From: JAXMBN01 sp046349875 | GTDB taxonomy: Bacteria > Planctomycetota > Planctomycetia > Pirellulales > Pirellulaceae | DNA: 64,000 nt | Reading direction: 5' to 3' | NCBI GenBank assembly: GCA_046349875.1 | Contig: JAXMBN010000004.1 | Span: 124,001 to 188,000, forward strand | Shown here: positions 25,259 through 35,328 of the stretch, piece by piece | Numbering within the stretch: position 1 is the stretch's first letter | How the letters are laid out: each line of letters starts with the position of its first letter | Notes under the pieces: model-generated | Databases searched by the model: none | The model's input: the letters and a program-made list of their open reading frames with translations, nothing else | What the model was told of the DNA's origin: nothing | Program-made: the position numbers and the translations under genes

Positions 25259-26848
25259 ATGTCACACCTATTCTCCGTGATCACTTGCGTCACTGGATTG
25301 ATGTTGCTGTTCGAAGTTACTAGCTTGACCCAAGCACAACTAACCTACCAGATTCCGACTGGATTCGGATGGCGATTGGGACTTCCTTTCGATCTTTTGG
25401 AAGCGGAAGCTGTTCAGTCAGACCTAGGAATAAGTGCCGATAAGGCATACAAGCTCGTTCTCTGGAGAGCATCCGTCAATGAGGCAGCAAAGGCAAGCCT
25501 TGCTACTCTGAAAAATGAAGGAGATCGTCGGGTGATTCGCCAAAAGGTCCAAATTGACTTTCAGTCCGAGTTGGACTCAATTCTTACACAAGAGCAACAG
25601 GATCGGCTGCACGAAATTGATTTGCAGATGGAAGGATCAGACGCCTTAAGCGACCCTTCTGTCGCAATGGCTCTTCAATTAACGATCGCACAGCAGGACA
25701 GTATCCGCTCTATTCATAAGCGGATGGCGAGAGAAGAGATTGACTCTTTAAAAAAACCAAATGCCAAGTATTTGACGTTTGAGGATCGTGACAAGTTGCT
25801 TCTGGAAGTGCTCACGCCCACTCAGCAGGATCAATTTAAAGACCTGAAGGGACCTCCGTTCAATAGACATGGATTCCTACCGACACTGCGTTTAAGGGAT
25901 CGAGAATTGGAGGCATGGAATGTTAAGTACAGCCCAGATGGCAAAAGACTGGCGACATCTCGACAAAATAACATCTACATATGGGATGCAGAAAGCGGCC
26001 GTTCGATCTCATGTATGCGCGGTCATGGGGCAAACATCACATCGATTTGTTTCGGCCCCGATGGAAAATGGATTGTCTCTGCAAGCACTGATAGGACGGT
26101 AAAAACATGGGATGTTGAAAGTGGTCAGAATTTCCTGACCCACAACGAAAAACATACCGAATTCAATGGGTGGTCTTTTCGCGGCTATAGCCATTTCGGT
26201 TCTCGGTGGAGTAGTTTTCGGAGTATGGCCCTCAGTCCTGATGGAGGGGACCTTACCCACGCAATAGGAGCATCCGTTTCGACCTGGGTTCGAATCAATC
26301 CATTGGTGCCCCCTCTCTTTCGAGGACACGAGGCGCACTTTGCTGACCTAGATCGACAACCTGTATGGAGCGCTGCGTATAGCCCCGATGGAAAACGTAT
26401 TGCATACGGACGCATCGATGGCGTCGTAAACATTTATGGTGTTGGAAAGAAAACCAAATTCAAAGCGGCTACGGATGCCGTCTTATGCCTCGCATACAGC
26501 CCTGATGGCGAGTACTTGGCAATCGCGAGTCTTGATGGCTCCGTTAGAGTTTGGGGATTGAACGACGGCAAGGAATTGTTGATTGCAGCGGCAAACCCGC
26601 ATGCGGCGCGATATGTCGCTTTCAGCCCCGATGGAAAATTGTTGGCATCTGCAAGTGAGGATGGCGACATTAAGTTATGGCGAGTTAGTGACAGTGTGGC
26701 ACCCATAAGGGTAATGCATCATTTGGATCAGGCCACAAGCGTTGCATTTAGCCCCGACAGTATGCGTCTCGCATCCGCTGGAAGCGATAACGTGGTCAGG
26801 ATTTGGGATACGATAACTGGAGAAGAAGTACTGTCACTTTCCCCGTAG
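25259..26848 (+). CDS. Exported WD40-repeat protein
   Basis: A 529-aa protein with a signal peptide (VITCVTGLMLLFEVTSLTQA). Residues about 35-200 are a helical region containing LTQEQQDRLHEI and LTPTQQDQFKDL, a pattern seen in planctomycete proteins that precede WD40 domains. From about residue 215 to the end there are seven WD40-like blades, each with a SPDGKR-type turn and IWD or LWR ends (VKYSPDGKRLATS, ICFGPDGKWIVSAS, AYSPDGEYLAIAS, AFSPDGKLLASAS, AFSPDSMRLASAG). The repeats probably fold into one beta-propeller for protein contacts outside the cytoplasm. AAAGGA lies 6 nt before the ATG. No partner is obvious. Confidence 0.88.
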   Translation: MSHLFSVITCVTGLMLLFEVTSLTQAQLTYQIPTGFGWRLGLPFDLLEAEAVQSDLGISADKAYKLVLWRASVNEAAKASLATLKNEGDRRVIRQKVQIDFQSELDSILTQEQQDRLHEIDLQMEGSDALSDPSVAMALQLTIAQQDSIRSIHKRMAREEIDSLKKPNAKYLTFEDRDKLLLEVLTPTQQDQFKDLKGPPFNRHGFLPTLRLRDRELEAWNVKYSPDGKRLATSRQNNIYIWDAESGRSISCMRGHGANITSICFGPDGKWIVSASTDRTVKTWDVESGQNFLTHNEKHTEFNGWSFRGYSHFGSRWSSFRSMALSPDGGDLTHAIGASVSTWVRINPLVPPLFRGHEAHFADLDRQPVWSAAYSPDGKRIAYGRIDGVVNIYGVGKKTKFKAATDAVLCLAYSPDGEYLAIASLDGSVRVWGLNDGKELLIAAANPHAARYVAFSPDGKLLASASEDGDIKLWRVSDSVAPIRVMHHLDQATSVAFSPDSMRLASAGSDNVVRIWDTITGEEVLSLSP

Positions 26849-26958
26849 GTGATTCAACTCATTGTGATCGTTGTTTTTTGAGGGAGGTAGAATTGTATTC
26901 ACGTTGTGTCCGTTAACTCATTCGAATTTCATGCATGGTTGGGCACCAACAGGTTGCA

Positions 26959-26984
26959 AGTGTTTCCAAAAAACGGAAAACACT
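26959..26984. other. Imperfect hairpin in the gap after the WD40 gene
   Basis: AGTGTTTCC and GGAAAACACT can pair with one bulged A around aaaaaac. It lies about 85 bp before the next gene. It could be a terminator for the WD40 gene or part of the leader of the next one; there is no T-tract. Confidence 0.35.
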
Positions 26985-27067
26985 CTGCTAAATTCGCCTA
27001 AGTAAATACGCTGACAAACGTATCCTTTATAGGTGGGTGAAGTCGCATTTTACGAAAGGAACTTATA

Positions 27068-27562
27068 GTGTTTCGAACTCGACATATAGTAAGCCTGCTT
27101 TGTGTTCTGGCATGCTTTTGTTCGTTCAATGCATCAACCTCTGCAGACGAACCCATCACCCTGTTGGGAACGATTGTCAAGTGGAGATATCCCGAGGCAG
27201 AAATTCGAGGCGCAGAAATGTCGGATGGCTCGATGATAGCCGCCGATGGTCAACGAACAGTTCCTTCTACGCTTCTGAAGACGACGATGTCTACTCGCGA
27301 CTCCGTAGATAAGGTCATGAGTTTTTATCGTGAACTCTTGGCTCGTAATGAGAAGAACGATCGCAAGTTGGGTACTCCTTCCCATATTGGCCGCTCCGTT
27401 TTGATCAATGACGAATCCGACGATCGACCCTTTGCATTTCATACTATCCTTGTGAACGAAGGCAACGTTTCAACGACTATTATCATCACGCGAAGCAAGG
27501 ATGAAGAAATGACTCATATTACTTGGAAGCAGTTTCTTAAACACGATTTCGGCGGCAAGTAA
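27068..27562 (+). CDS. Small exported protein, function unknown
   Basis: A 164-aa product starting at GTG with AAAGGAAC 8 nt upstream. The signal peptide is IVSLLCVLACFCSFNASTSA, with cleavage expected before DEPITLLG. The mature domain of about 135 aa contains TIVKWRYPEAEIRGAEM, DSVDKVMSFYRELLARN and a strand-rich end (HTILVNEGNVSTTIIITRS). The phrase DKVMSFYRELL resembles domains that score time-lapsed or paired variables in small periplasmic proteins, but I do not recognise the family. No operon partner; the downstream gene is convergent. Confidence 0.7.
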   Translation: MFRTRHIVSLLCVLACFCSFNASTSADEPITLLGTIVKWRYPEAEIRGAEMSDGSMIAADGQRTVPSTLLKTTMSTRDSVDKVMSFYRELLARNEKNDRKLGTPSHIGRSVLINDESDDRPFAFHTILVNEGNVSTTIIITRSKDEEMTHITWKQFLKHDFGGK

Positions 27563-27613
27563 CGCTCCCAGATTTCGACTGGTGGTTATACGAGGGCAGA
27601 GCACATAGACCAA

Positions 27614-27955
27614 CTACGAACTTGTGTGATTCGGATTTGGTCGACCAATCAGTAACGCTGTTAGCAACATGATGACGATAACCGCTTGCAAGATCGAAAA
27701 GAAGATATTCACAAGAGTCATGAAAGCCGCCGATTGAACGACGCCTACCGATTGAGCGACCTGTTTTTGGATGAGGATGAAGGTGATTGGCTGGAGGAAT
27801 CCGAGGACTAACTTGCCGCCGAAACCTAAAAGCCCAAGTGTCCCGGCCTTACCTAGCCCAGGCATGCGGACCACAATCATAATGCACGCCATGGAACATG
27901 CCACAAACATCGGTATTTGGCCCAGAACGATACGCAAAAACAATTCGACTTCCAT
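27614..27955 (-). CDS. Small integral membrane protein, function unknown
   Basis: A 113-aa protein with three to four predicted membrane segments (IVLGQIPMFVACSMACIMIVV, LGLLGFGGKLVLGFL, FMTLVNIFFSILQAVIVIMLLTALL) and a short polar C-terminus. Gly-rich spacing between helices is similar to small multi-pass proteins. GAGG lies just before the ATG and AGGAAG about 13 nt upstream. Family not recognised. Confidence 0.65.
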   Translation of the reverse strand: MEVELFLRIVLGQIPMFVACSMACIMIVVRMPGLGKAGTLGLLGFGGKLVLGFLQPITFILIQKQVAQSVGVVQSAAFMTLVNIFFSILQAVIVIMLLTALLIGRPNPNHTSS

Positions 27956-28043
27956 GCCTCACCGTAATCTTCCTAGAGAAAAGCCTCAGACTTCTTGCTC
28001 GACGGGCAATAGGAAATACCCACATCGAAGGTACTTTCGCTAC

Positions 28044-28433
28044 TTATCGCAAGCGCTCGAGCTTTCCTTTTCGCTTAACGATATTTTTGTAGTCCCACTG
28101 AATCTCGCGAGCCTTCTTCAACCAACGTCGCAAGTTTCGCACCTTGATTTCACTAGCCTCGGTATAACGCGCTTCTGCAGCTTTAAATTTGCCTTCAGGT
28201 GCTAGGCCTTCCTCTTCAAAGGTTTGCCCGCTCCAGAACAGCAATCGCACGCCCCCTTTGAGTTTGCTATAGCCAACGACAGGATTACCATCCAAAAACC
28301 AAACGGGATGAGCGTGCCAAATCTTATTCTCGGCCTCAGGCAATTGTTTATCGATTTCCGCAGCCAGTAAATCGCAAATCGACTGCTCCGTTTCGCCAAG
28401 CGATTCATTGTAAGCACGTGTATCTGGATGCAT
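28044..28433 (-). CDS. DUF1801 family protein
   Basis: A 129-aa soluble protein of the DUF1801 (YdhG-like) type, recognisable from ENKIWHAHPVWFLDGNPVVGYSKLKGGVRLLFWSG and the C-terminal LRRWLKKAREIQWDYKNIVKR. The family has an alpha/beta fold of unclear biochemical role. I chose the ATG at 28433 with GAGG 6 nt upstream; a TTG four codons earlier is possible but too close to that Shine-Dalgarno. Confidence 0.82.
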   Translation of the reverse strand: MHPDTRAYNESLGETEQSICDLLAAEIDKQLPEAENKIWHAHPVWFLDGNPVVGYSKLKGGVRLLFWSGQTFEEEGLAPEGKFKAAEARYTEASEIKVRNLRRWLKKAREIQWDYKNIVKRKGKLERLR

Positions 28434-28754
28434 GGTTTGCCTCAAACCTCCATTGCAATTTGAAATCCAAGCTCAAGTGTCGCTCACTATGCAATCTCTC
28501 GCGCTAAAACGCAAGAAATCGCGGTGAATTTATCCTTTCCACGCGACCGCAGAAAACGGCCTTCGGGCACCGAATTGTAAGGAATTTTCGGCTTAGCTTT
28601 GGCCATACTTTTGCTCGCCCCATATCGGGTCCAATTCCTCTCCACATCTTGTCCAATTTCAAGATACAACGGGCGTGGAGATGGCTATAATCGCGAAATG
28701 CTCCCCAGCATTTCCTTCCTCTTGAAATCATCCGATTTCGAATCGAATACCATC
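28434..28754. other. Intergenic region with one doubtful small ORF
   Basis: About 320 bp between divergent genes. A 39-codon minus-strand ORF at 28487-28606 (MAKAKPKIPYNSVPEG, Lys-rich start) has a loose GGGCGAG upstream and could be a small protein, but nothing confirms it. A TATAAT hexamer at 28686-28691 may be the -10 of the downstream cytochrome gene; no matching -35 is visible. Confidence 0.3.
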
Positions 28755-31250
28755 ATGCGCGCCATTTGCCCTACCTTTCGCGTGTCCCATCCAACATCCT
28801 CGTTCGCTTTTTTGTTTCTCGTTTTGTTGGTCGGTTCTTTTCCAAACCTCGTTTGGTCGCAAGATGCGTTTGATTTTGCGCATCGCTTGGTTCCGATCCT
28901 GAAGAAACACTGCATAGAATGCCATGCTGGAGATCAGAAGAAAGGTAGCTTTTCGCTCAATACACGCGAATCCTTGCTTGCTGGTGGCGAGTCCGGCGAA
29001 GCGATCTTGAATCGTGAAAAATCATCCAGTGAATTGCTCCGCCGCGTTGAGTCGAACGATCCCGATGTCCGCATGCCGCCTGAAGGAAAAGGGCTCAACG
29101 AATCGGAACTAGCAATCCTTCGAGAATGGATCAAACTCGAGTTGCCATGGGAACAAGGTTTTACCTTTGGAAGCCAAGGTTACGATCCACCGCTTCTACC
29201 TCGTCGCCCCACACTTCCCGAGCCACAGTCACCTCAACGAGCTCATGCCATTGATCGTATCCTCGATGCGGACCGAGCGAAACATGGGCTTACTCCCATT
29301 CCAAGTGTTGATGATGCTCAACTGGTACGACGTCTCTATCTCGACTTGATAGGCTTGCTGCCGACGCCTGAACAAACGAGCGAATTCGTCCATGACCCGT
29401 CACCCGATAAGCGATCGCGTTTGATTCGATCCTTGCTCAACCAGGACGTCGAGTATACCGAACACTGGCTGACGTTCTGGAATGACCTGTTCCGCAACGA
29501 CTATTCTGGAACAGGTTTCATCACGGGTGGACGCACACAAATATCAAAGTGGCTCTATGACTCCCTCGTTCATAATAAACCGTACGATGTGATGGCTCGC
29601 GAACTGATCGCTCCACCCGATAAAGAGAGTGCTGGATTCGCCAATGGGATACGTTGGCGCGGCGAAGTCAGTGCAGGCCAAACGGTGGAGATTCAGTTCT
29701 CGCAAAGCATTGGTCAGGCGTTTCTTGGTATCAATCTCAAATGCGCGTCATGCCATGACAGTTTCATCGATCGGTGGAAGCTCCAGGATGCCTATGGACT
29801 GGCAGCTGTGTATTCGAATACACCGTTGAAAATCCATCGCTGCGACAAGCCTACCGGCCAAGTTGCTAAGGCGGGCTGGCTCTTTCCTGAATTGGGCCAA
29901 GTCGATGCCGATGCACCACAGCCAGAGCGATTGCGTCAACTTGCCAATCTGATGACTCATCCGCAAAACGGACGATTCGCACGTACGATCTCTAATCGGC
30001 TGTGGCATCGTCTCATGGGTTATGGCATAGTCCATCCAACCGATGCGATGCAAAGCCAGCCCTGGAATGAGGACCTTTTAGACTACCTCGCCGTAGAGTT
30101 GGTGGATCATCGTTACGACATCAAGGAATTGCTATTCCTCATCGCTTCATCGGAAGCATATCAAGCACAACCAGAACAATTGCAGGAAAAGAAAACAGCC
30201 GAAACCTATGTTTATCATGGCCCTCGCTCCCGCCGCTTAACGGCGGAACAATTCGTCGACTCTGTTTGGCAACTCACAGGCTCGTCTCCTACCAAGTTCG
30301 ATGCTCCCATCATTCGTGGCAAACCAATCCAATCCGGTTCCGAATCCAAGCCTAATCCCATAAAAGCAACTGGCACATGGATTTGGTCGCCATCAAGCCA
30401 ATCACCGAAAGGGGCTCCTGCTGGAGAGAAAGTCACGTTTCAACACAAGTTCACCATTGATCAACTTCCATCCAGAGCCTTTGGTGTGATCACTGTTGAC
30501 AACGAGTATCGACTGTGGATCAATCAGAACCTCATTGCGGAAGATGGCAATTGGGAGAGCTTGGAAGAGTTCGATGCGACGCCGAATTTACGTGTTGGAG
30601 AGAATGAGATTCTGATTTTGGCAACCAATGGCGGCAGCTCTCCCAATCCAGCCGCACTTTTCTTCGAGATGAGGCTGATCGATGGCGATCAGACCCGTTC
30701 CATCGCATCCTCCACAGATTGGAGCACTACAAGCTCGGTCCCCGATGCGAAAGGCAACCTACCTAAGAAGATCAAAGAATGGCAAAATGCCGTCGTCGCG
30801 CAAGGGCCATGGGGTAATCGCTTGCAGAAAGATATCGCCCAAGGACTGATCGGCAGAGAACTCCATCGTTCCATGGTTCGCGCATCGCTTGTGAAAGCCG
30901 ATCCACTTATGCGAAGTCTTGGCCGCCCCAACCGAGATCAAATCGTGAGCATGAGGCCAACAGAATTGACGACTCTCGAAGCCATGGACCTTTCCAATGG
31001 CGCCACTCTTGCCGAATGGTTGCAAAATGGTGCTATCCGGTGGCACAAAGAGCTTGCTTCATCTGGTGGCAAGTATCCATCCAATAAAGAATTACTGAAT
31101 GCGATTTATCAGTTCGCCATCTGCCGCTCACCGCGGCCGGATGAATTTAAGATCATCGAAGAAATGACTGGCCCGACGCTGGAACTCTCCGAGTTAGAGG
31201 ACATCCTTTGGGCAATTGTCATGCTTCCCGAATTTCAATACGTCCGCTAG
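28755..31250 (+). CDS. Planctomycete cytochrome-type protein (PSCyt1-DUF1549-DUF1553)
   Basis: An 831-aa exported protein with signal segment FAFLFLVLLVGSFPNLVWS. The N-terminal PSCyt1 domain carries a c-type heme motif CIECH (53-57) and the distal DVRMPPEGKGL methionine motif. DUF1549 follows (RRLYLDLIGLLPTP, FWNDLFRNDYSG, LKCASCHDSF with a second CxxCH), then DUF1553 (SNRLWHRLMGYGIVHPTDAM, RRLTAEQFVDSVWQLTGS). An insert of about 130 aa inside DUF1553 looks like a beta-sandwich (FQHKFTIDQLPSRAFGVITV, EYRLWINQNL). The downstream DUF1501 gene starts 32 nt later, the usual pairing. The family is abundant in planctomycetes; its substrate is not established. Start chosen by the signal peptide; Shine-Dalgarno weak. 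Confidence 0.93.
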   Translation: MRAICPTFRVSHPTSSFAFLFLVLLVGSFPNLVWSQDAFDFAHRLVPILKKHCIECHAGDQKKGSFSLNTRESLLAGGESGEAILNREKSSSELLRRVESNDPDVRMPPEGKGLNESELAILREWIKLELPWEQGFTFGSQGYDPPLLPRRPTLPEPQSPQRAHAIDRILDADRAKHGLTPIPSVDDAQLVRRLYLDLIGLLPTPEQTSEFVHDPSPDKRSRLIRSLLNQDVEYTEHWLTFWNDLFRNDYSGTGFITGGRTQISKWLYDSLVHNKPYDVMARELIAPPDKESAGFANGIRWRGEVSAGQTVEIQFSQSIGQAFLGINLKCASCHDSFIDRWKLQDAYGLAAVYSNTPLKIHRCDKPTGQVAKAGWLFPELGQVDADAPQPERLRQLANLMTHPQNGRFARTISNRLWHRLMGYGIVHPTDAMQSQPWNEDLLDYLAVELVDHRYDIKELLFLIASSEAYQAQPEQLQEKKTAETYVYHGPRSRRLTAEQFVDSVWQLTGSSPTKFDAPIIRGKPIQSGSESKPNPIKATGTWIWSPSSQSPKGAPAGEKVTFQHKFTIDQLPSRAFGVITVDNEYRLWINQNLIAEDGNWESLEEFDATPNLRVGENEILILATNGGSSPNPAALFFEMRLIDGDQTRSIASSTDWSTTSSVPDAKGNLPKKIKEWQNAVVAQGPWGNRLQKDIAQGLIGRELHRSMVRASLVKADPLMRSLGRPNRDQIVSMRPTELTTLEAMDLSNGATLAEWLQNGAIRWHKELASSGGKYPSNKELLNAIYQFAICRSPRPDEFKIIEEMTGPTLELSELEDILWAIVMLPEFQYVR

Positions 31251-31282
31251 CTCCATTTCCCTTTTGGCATGGATCCAATCTG

Positions 31283-32746
31283 ATGACAATCCATTTTGAA
31301 ACCGATCCCAATGCACCGAAGTCGCATGCACGACGCGAGTTTCTCAAGCATCTTTCACTCGCCGCCACGACTACACTCGGCATGGGTGCACCTCGACAAC
31401 TCCATGCGATGTCGATTGGAGACCGTGTTGCCAATCCCACTCCGAAGGCAGACGCAATCATTGTGCTGTGGATGGCTGGCGGAATGGGTGCGCCCGATAC
31501 ATTCGATCCCAAGTATTACGAGCCATTTGAAGTTGGCAAACCCATCGCTCAAGTGCTGAGCACATTCCCATCGATTCGAACAGCGGTCGATGATATCGAG
31601 ATCAGCGAAGGGTTAGAGAATATCGCACCGATCATGGATCGCGCAACATTGGTTCGATCCCATGTCCAACCTGATTTGGGAAGCATTCTTCATTCTAGGC
31701 ACCAATACCATTGGCATACAGGATATGTACCTCCCCAAACCGTTGCTTGTCCGCATTTGGGTTCGTGGATTGCCAAGGTGCTCGGCCCCAATAACCCTGT
31801 GATCCCTCCCTTTATCAATATCGGTCAACGGCTCGAAGGGATTGGCGAGCAGGAAGAACTGAAGGCTTTTACAACGGCCGGATTCTTTGGAAGTGAATAC
31901 GCTCCAATGAATTTGCCATTCCCGGAAGAAGCCGCAATTTCCGTTCGGCCACCGAAGGGAATGGAATTATCTCGATTTCAGAATCGCCATCGCTTCTATC
32001 GAAAGCTTGCCGATTCCCATCCAGACCGCGAACACATGAGCGATTTTCAACGCGATTCGATGATCCGTTCCATGGAAGGCGCCTATCGGCTCCTCGAGTC
32101 CAAAGAACGTGATGCGTTCGATATCTCACTTGAGCCCAAAGAGAGTTACGAAAAGTACGATACGGGCCGTTTTGGACGTGGTTGCTTACTAGCAAGGCGA
32201 TTGGTCGAAGCGGGTGCTCGCTATGTGGAAGTGACGACAGAGTACGTACCCTTTTTGCATTGGGACACGCATGCCAATGGGCATACCACGTTGCAAAGAA
32301 TGAAATCGGAGATCGATCGCCCCATCGCTCAACTGATACGCGATCTCGAGTCGCGAGGATTGCTCGACAGAACGCTCGTCGTCCTTGCCAGTGAATTTAG
32401 CCGAGACATGATCATGGAGGGACAACCAGGATCGAGTGCAACCGATCAAGCAGAAAAAGTCGACAAGATGACCGAGCTCAAACATTACGGCTTGCACCGG
32501 CACTTCACTGCTGGATAAAGTGTTGTCCTGTGGGGTGGCGGAATGAAAAAGGGGTTCCTTTATGGAAAAACCTCGCCCGAAAGGCCATGCATCGCCATCG
32601 AAAATCCAGTGACCGTGACCGATTTACATGCAACCCTATTAACAGCACTCGGTGTCAGTCCCAAGACGGTATTCGAAGTGGAACGGCGTCCCTTCTATGT
32701 CACCGAAGACGGAAAAGGTGAGCCCAAGATGGATCTCTTTGCGTGA
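31283..32746 (+). pseudogene. DUF1501 family protein interrupted by an in-frame TAA
   Basis: Partner of the upstream PSCyt1/DUF1553 gene. It begins with a Tat signal (HARREFLKHLSLAATTTLGMGA) and has DUF1501 sulfatase-like motifs: DAIIVLWMAGGMGAPDTFDPK, LVRSH, FLHWDTHANGH, LVVLASEFSRD. The frame stops at TAA 32516-32518 after residue 411 (LHRHFTAG). The same frame then continues without another stop for 75 codons, SVVLWGGGMKKGFLYGKTS through VTVTDLHATLLTALGV to MDLFA, which is exactly the conserved C-terminus of the family. A single base change (for example TCA to TAA) explains it. It may be a recent nonsense mutation, a sequence error, or read-through. TAA excludes selenocysteine and pyrrolysine. 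Confidence 0.85.
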
Positions 32747-32797
32747 GTCTTTAGCGGATCAACCCTCCGCTTGGATTGTTTTACGTTCGCTAAAACA

Positions 32798-32831
32798 AAA
32801 AGACTCGGCAGCAATGACTGCAGAGTCTTTT
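32798..32831. terminator. Bidirectional terminator between DUF1501 and glgX
   Basis: AAAAGACTC pairs with GAGTCTTTT, with an inner GCAG/CTGC stem. The A/T ends give a T-run on either strand, suiting the two convergent genes. Confidence 0.85.
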
Positions 32832-32862
32832 GGGGATTGATGTTGAAAGCCGAGAGGCTGAA

Positions 32863-34947
32863 TTACTCTTCGCTCACGTAAACTTTCATAGACCGATAAA
32901 CAAGTTCGATCTGTCGATTCTGCGGCGGTTCCGGTCCATCCAAGTTGGCATAGATATCGTTGGGATGATCTGCGCTCGTATCAAGGAACAGCTTCCACCG
33001 AAGCCCTTTGGTTTGATCGGGAAGATGGAAGAGTTTGGATTCGTGCGTTCCATTCATCAGAATCAGAACGTCGCGACCAACCCCTTCAGGGTCATCGTAG
33101 ATCGGTGGCTTCGCCAACCAACAAACAAGCGATCCATCGGTATTGTCCCAATGAATAGGAAGCCCATTGTTTTGGAACCAACTCACATCGGGAACACCGC
33201 GATGATCGTGTGGCCGCCCAGTGAGGAAGCGATTGCGACGAACAGCCGGTTGCATGCGACGGAAGTGGATGAGCACTTGTACGAATCGCACGAGCTCTTC
33301 GTTCGATTTCACCAATCCCCAATTAAACCATGACGTTTCATTGTCTTGGCAATAGGCATTGTTGTTACCCTTTTGCGTACGACGACACTCGTCGCCCATC
33401 ACGAGCATTGGCACGCCTTGGCTCAAAAGCAACGTCGACAAAAAGTTCTTGATCTGCCGCGTTCGAATATTCTCGATCGACTTCTTTCGAGTCGGACCTT
33501 CTACACCATAGTTGTCACTACAGTTGTTGTTGTCGCCGTCTCGATTGCCTTCGCGGTTGTCTTCATTGTGCTTATCCTTGTAGGTCACCAAATCATTCAT
33601 GGTGAAGCCATCATGGGATGTGATGAAGTTGATGCTGCAGTAGGGTGCACGGCCAGCATGCTCGTAGAGATCAGAGGAACCACTGAGTCGCGTGGCCATC
33701 GCTCCGACCAAGCCGCTATCTCCCCTCCAATATCTTCGTACATCATCGCGATACCGTCCGTTCCACTCGGCCCATCGCAAATCGCCAAAGGAACCAACTT
33801 GATACGCTCCTGCGGCATCCCAAGCTTCAGCAATGATCTTGGTATCTGCGAGCATTGGATCTTCCGCAATCGCTTCGACCAATGGTGGATTCGGCATCAA
33901 ATTGCCATGACGATCGCGACTTAAAATACTTGCCAAATCGAATCGGAATCCATCGACGTGATAGTTGTGAACCCAATGTCGCAGGCAGTGGAAAATGAGT
34001 TCGCGGGAGATTGGATGATTTCCATTGAAGGTGTTACCACATCCCGAGTAGTTGCTGTAATGAGCTCCGCCGGAATTCAATATGTAATACACACGATTCT
34101 CTAAACCTTTGAAGGTGAGAACCGGTCCCATCTCATTCCCTTCACAGGTATGGTTGAACACCACGTCCAGGATCACTTCGATTCCAGCTTGGTGAAGGGC
34201 CTTCACCATTTGCTTGAACTCGTTCACCTGAGCACCAGGTGCTTTGGAGTGAGCGTATCCACGATGAGGAGAGAAGAAAGCTAGTGGATCATAGCCCCAA
34301 TAGTTTGGACGCTCAGGATGATTTCCGTGCACATCCATGATGGGAAACTCGTGAACCGGCATCAATTCAACGGCTGTAACTCCCAAGCTCTTCAGATAAG
34401 GGATTTTTTCAATGACACCCAGATAGGAACCTGGATGCTGCACCTTTGCAGTTTTGCAATTGGTGAATCCCTTCACATGCATTTCATAGATGATGGTTTC
34501 AGAGAGCGGGCGTCGCAGGTGGCGATCGCCTTCCCAATCGAAATAATCATCCACTACAACGCACTTGGGAGGGCGAATGACTCCATCGGTACTCTTCTGA
34601 AAACAACCGGCCAACGCTTTCGCGTACGGGTCGATCAATCGAGCATTCCCATCGAACCATTGCCCCGAATCGGGATCGAATGGTCCATTGGCTTGAAAAT
34701 GATACAGCTGTCCGGGGCCAATTCCTGGAACAAAAATGCTCCAAATATCTCCCCAGCGATCGGTCTCCCGATCAAACTCGATCACCTCGGAAGGTTCCCG
34801 ATCTTCGACATCCTTGTACAGCAAAAGGCGCATAGCAGTCGCAGAGCGACTAAAGACGACGAACTGCACTCCTCGCTCGTTCACGATCGCCCCAAAGGGG
34901 AGCTTATAAGAAAATTGAAGTTCAGGAAGCGGTTGCCGCATGAGCAT
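32863..34947 (-). CDS. glgX: Glycogen debranching enzyme GlgX (isoamylase-type)
   Basis: Hydrolyses alpha-1,6 branches of glycogen in the cytoplasm. 694 aa, normal for GlgX. An N-terminal CBM48-like domain (FGAIVNERGVQFVVFSRSA, YHFQANGPFDPDSGQWFDG) is followed by the GH13 barrel: DVVFNHTCEGNE, DGFRFDLASIL (nucleophile Asp337), IIAEAWDAAG (acid Glu374), FITSHDGFTMNDL (Asp446). A C-terminal beta domain ends in VYVSEE. The ATG at 34947 has AAAGGAT about 11 nt upstream. It is alone on its strand; no other glycogen gene is in the window. Several long antisense open frames inside it are shadows. Confidence 0.96.
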   Translation of the reverse strand: MLMRQPLPELQFSYKLPFGAIVNERGVQFVVFSRSATAMRLLLYKDVEDREPSEVIEFDRETDRWGDIWSIFVPGIGPGQLYHFQANGPFDPDSGQWFDGNARLIDPYAKALAGCFQKSTDGVIRPPKCVVVDDYFDWEGDRHLRRPLSETIIYEMHVKGFTNCKTAKVQHPGSYLGVIEKIPYLKSLGVTAVELMPVHEFPIMDVHGNHPERPNYWGYDPLAFFSPHRGYAHSKAPGAQVNEFKQMVKALHQAGIEVILDVVFNHTCEGNEMGPVLTFKGLENRVYYILNSGGAHYSNYSGCGNTFNGNHPISRELIFHCLRHWVHNYHVDGFRFDLASILSRDRHGNLMPNPPLVEAIAEDPMLADTKIIAEAWDAAGAYQVGSFGDLRWAEWNGRYRDDVRRYWRGDSGLVGAMATRLSGSSDLYEHAGRAPYCSINFITSHDGFTMNDLVTYKDKHNEDNREGNRDGDNNNCSDNYGVEGPTRKKSIENIRTRQIKNFLSTLLLSQGVPMLVMGDECRRTQKGNNNAYCQDNETSWFNWGLVKSNEELVRFVQVLIHFRRMQPAVRRNRFLTGRPHDHRGVPDVSWFQNNGLPIHWDNTDGSLVCWLAKPPIYDDPEGVGRDVLILMNGTHESKLFHLPDQTKGLRWKLFLDTSADHPNDIYANLDGPEPPQNRQIELVYRSMKVYVSEE

Positions 34948-35328
34948 ACTAGTTGCAGATCCTTTCCGACAAAAAATGCATGATGGTCCTCAGTGGCAAA
35001 GGAACCATACCACGGCAAATTCGGTGGACTGCAACCGACTGTTTGGAACTCCGAAAAAAAGGGCCTAAGGCATGTCGCGCTGAACTTCAAGCCAAAGATT
35101 GTCGAAAACGCACGCGAAATGGACGAGGAAACCTCGGGAAACCGCTCCGATTGTGCAAAGTAAAGCAGGTCAGTTTCGATCTAACGTACTGGATAGATAA
35201 ACTGGGATAAATCCCTGAGGGCTGCTCCAATTTGAATTTTGTTGGCATAATAGGGTTCTCTTTCGGATGGCATTTCCGGAATGGAACGAGCCGAGCCGCC
35301 TCGAAGCCCGCAGGATTCGATTCAAAGA
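34948..35328. other. Intergenic region between glgX and purM
   Basis: About 380 bp between the divergent starts. I see no convincing gene, no strong hairpin and no clear sigma-70 promoter. TTGGCATAATAG near 35240 is the closest to a -10-like element ahead of purM. Confidence 0.3.

Noticed and set aside
32516..32518. Selenocysteine or pyrrolysine at the in-frame stop of DUF1501
   Set aside because: The codon is TAA, which is used for neither, and no recoding hairpin follows.
33346..34983. Long plus-strand open frames (192 and 221 aa) inside glgX
   Set aside because: They lie antisense to a complete, motif-rich GlgX and show no domain or start signal.
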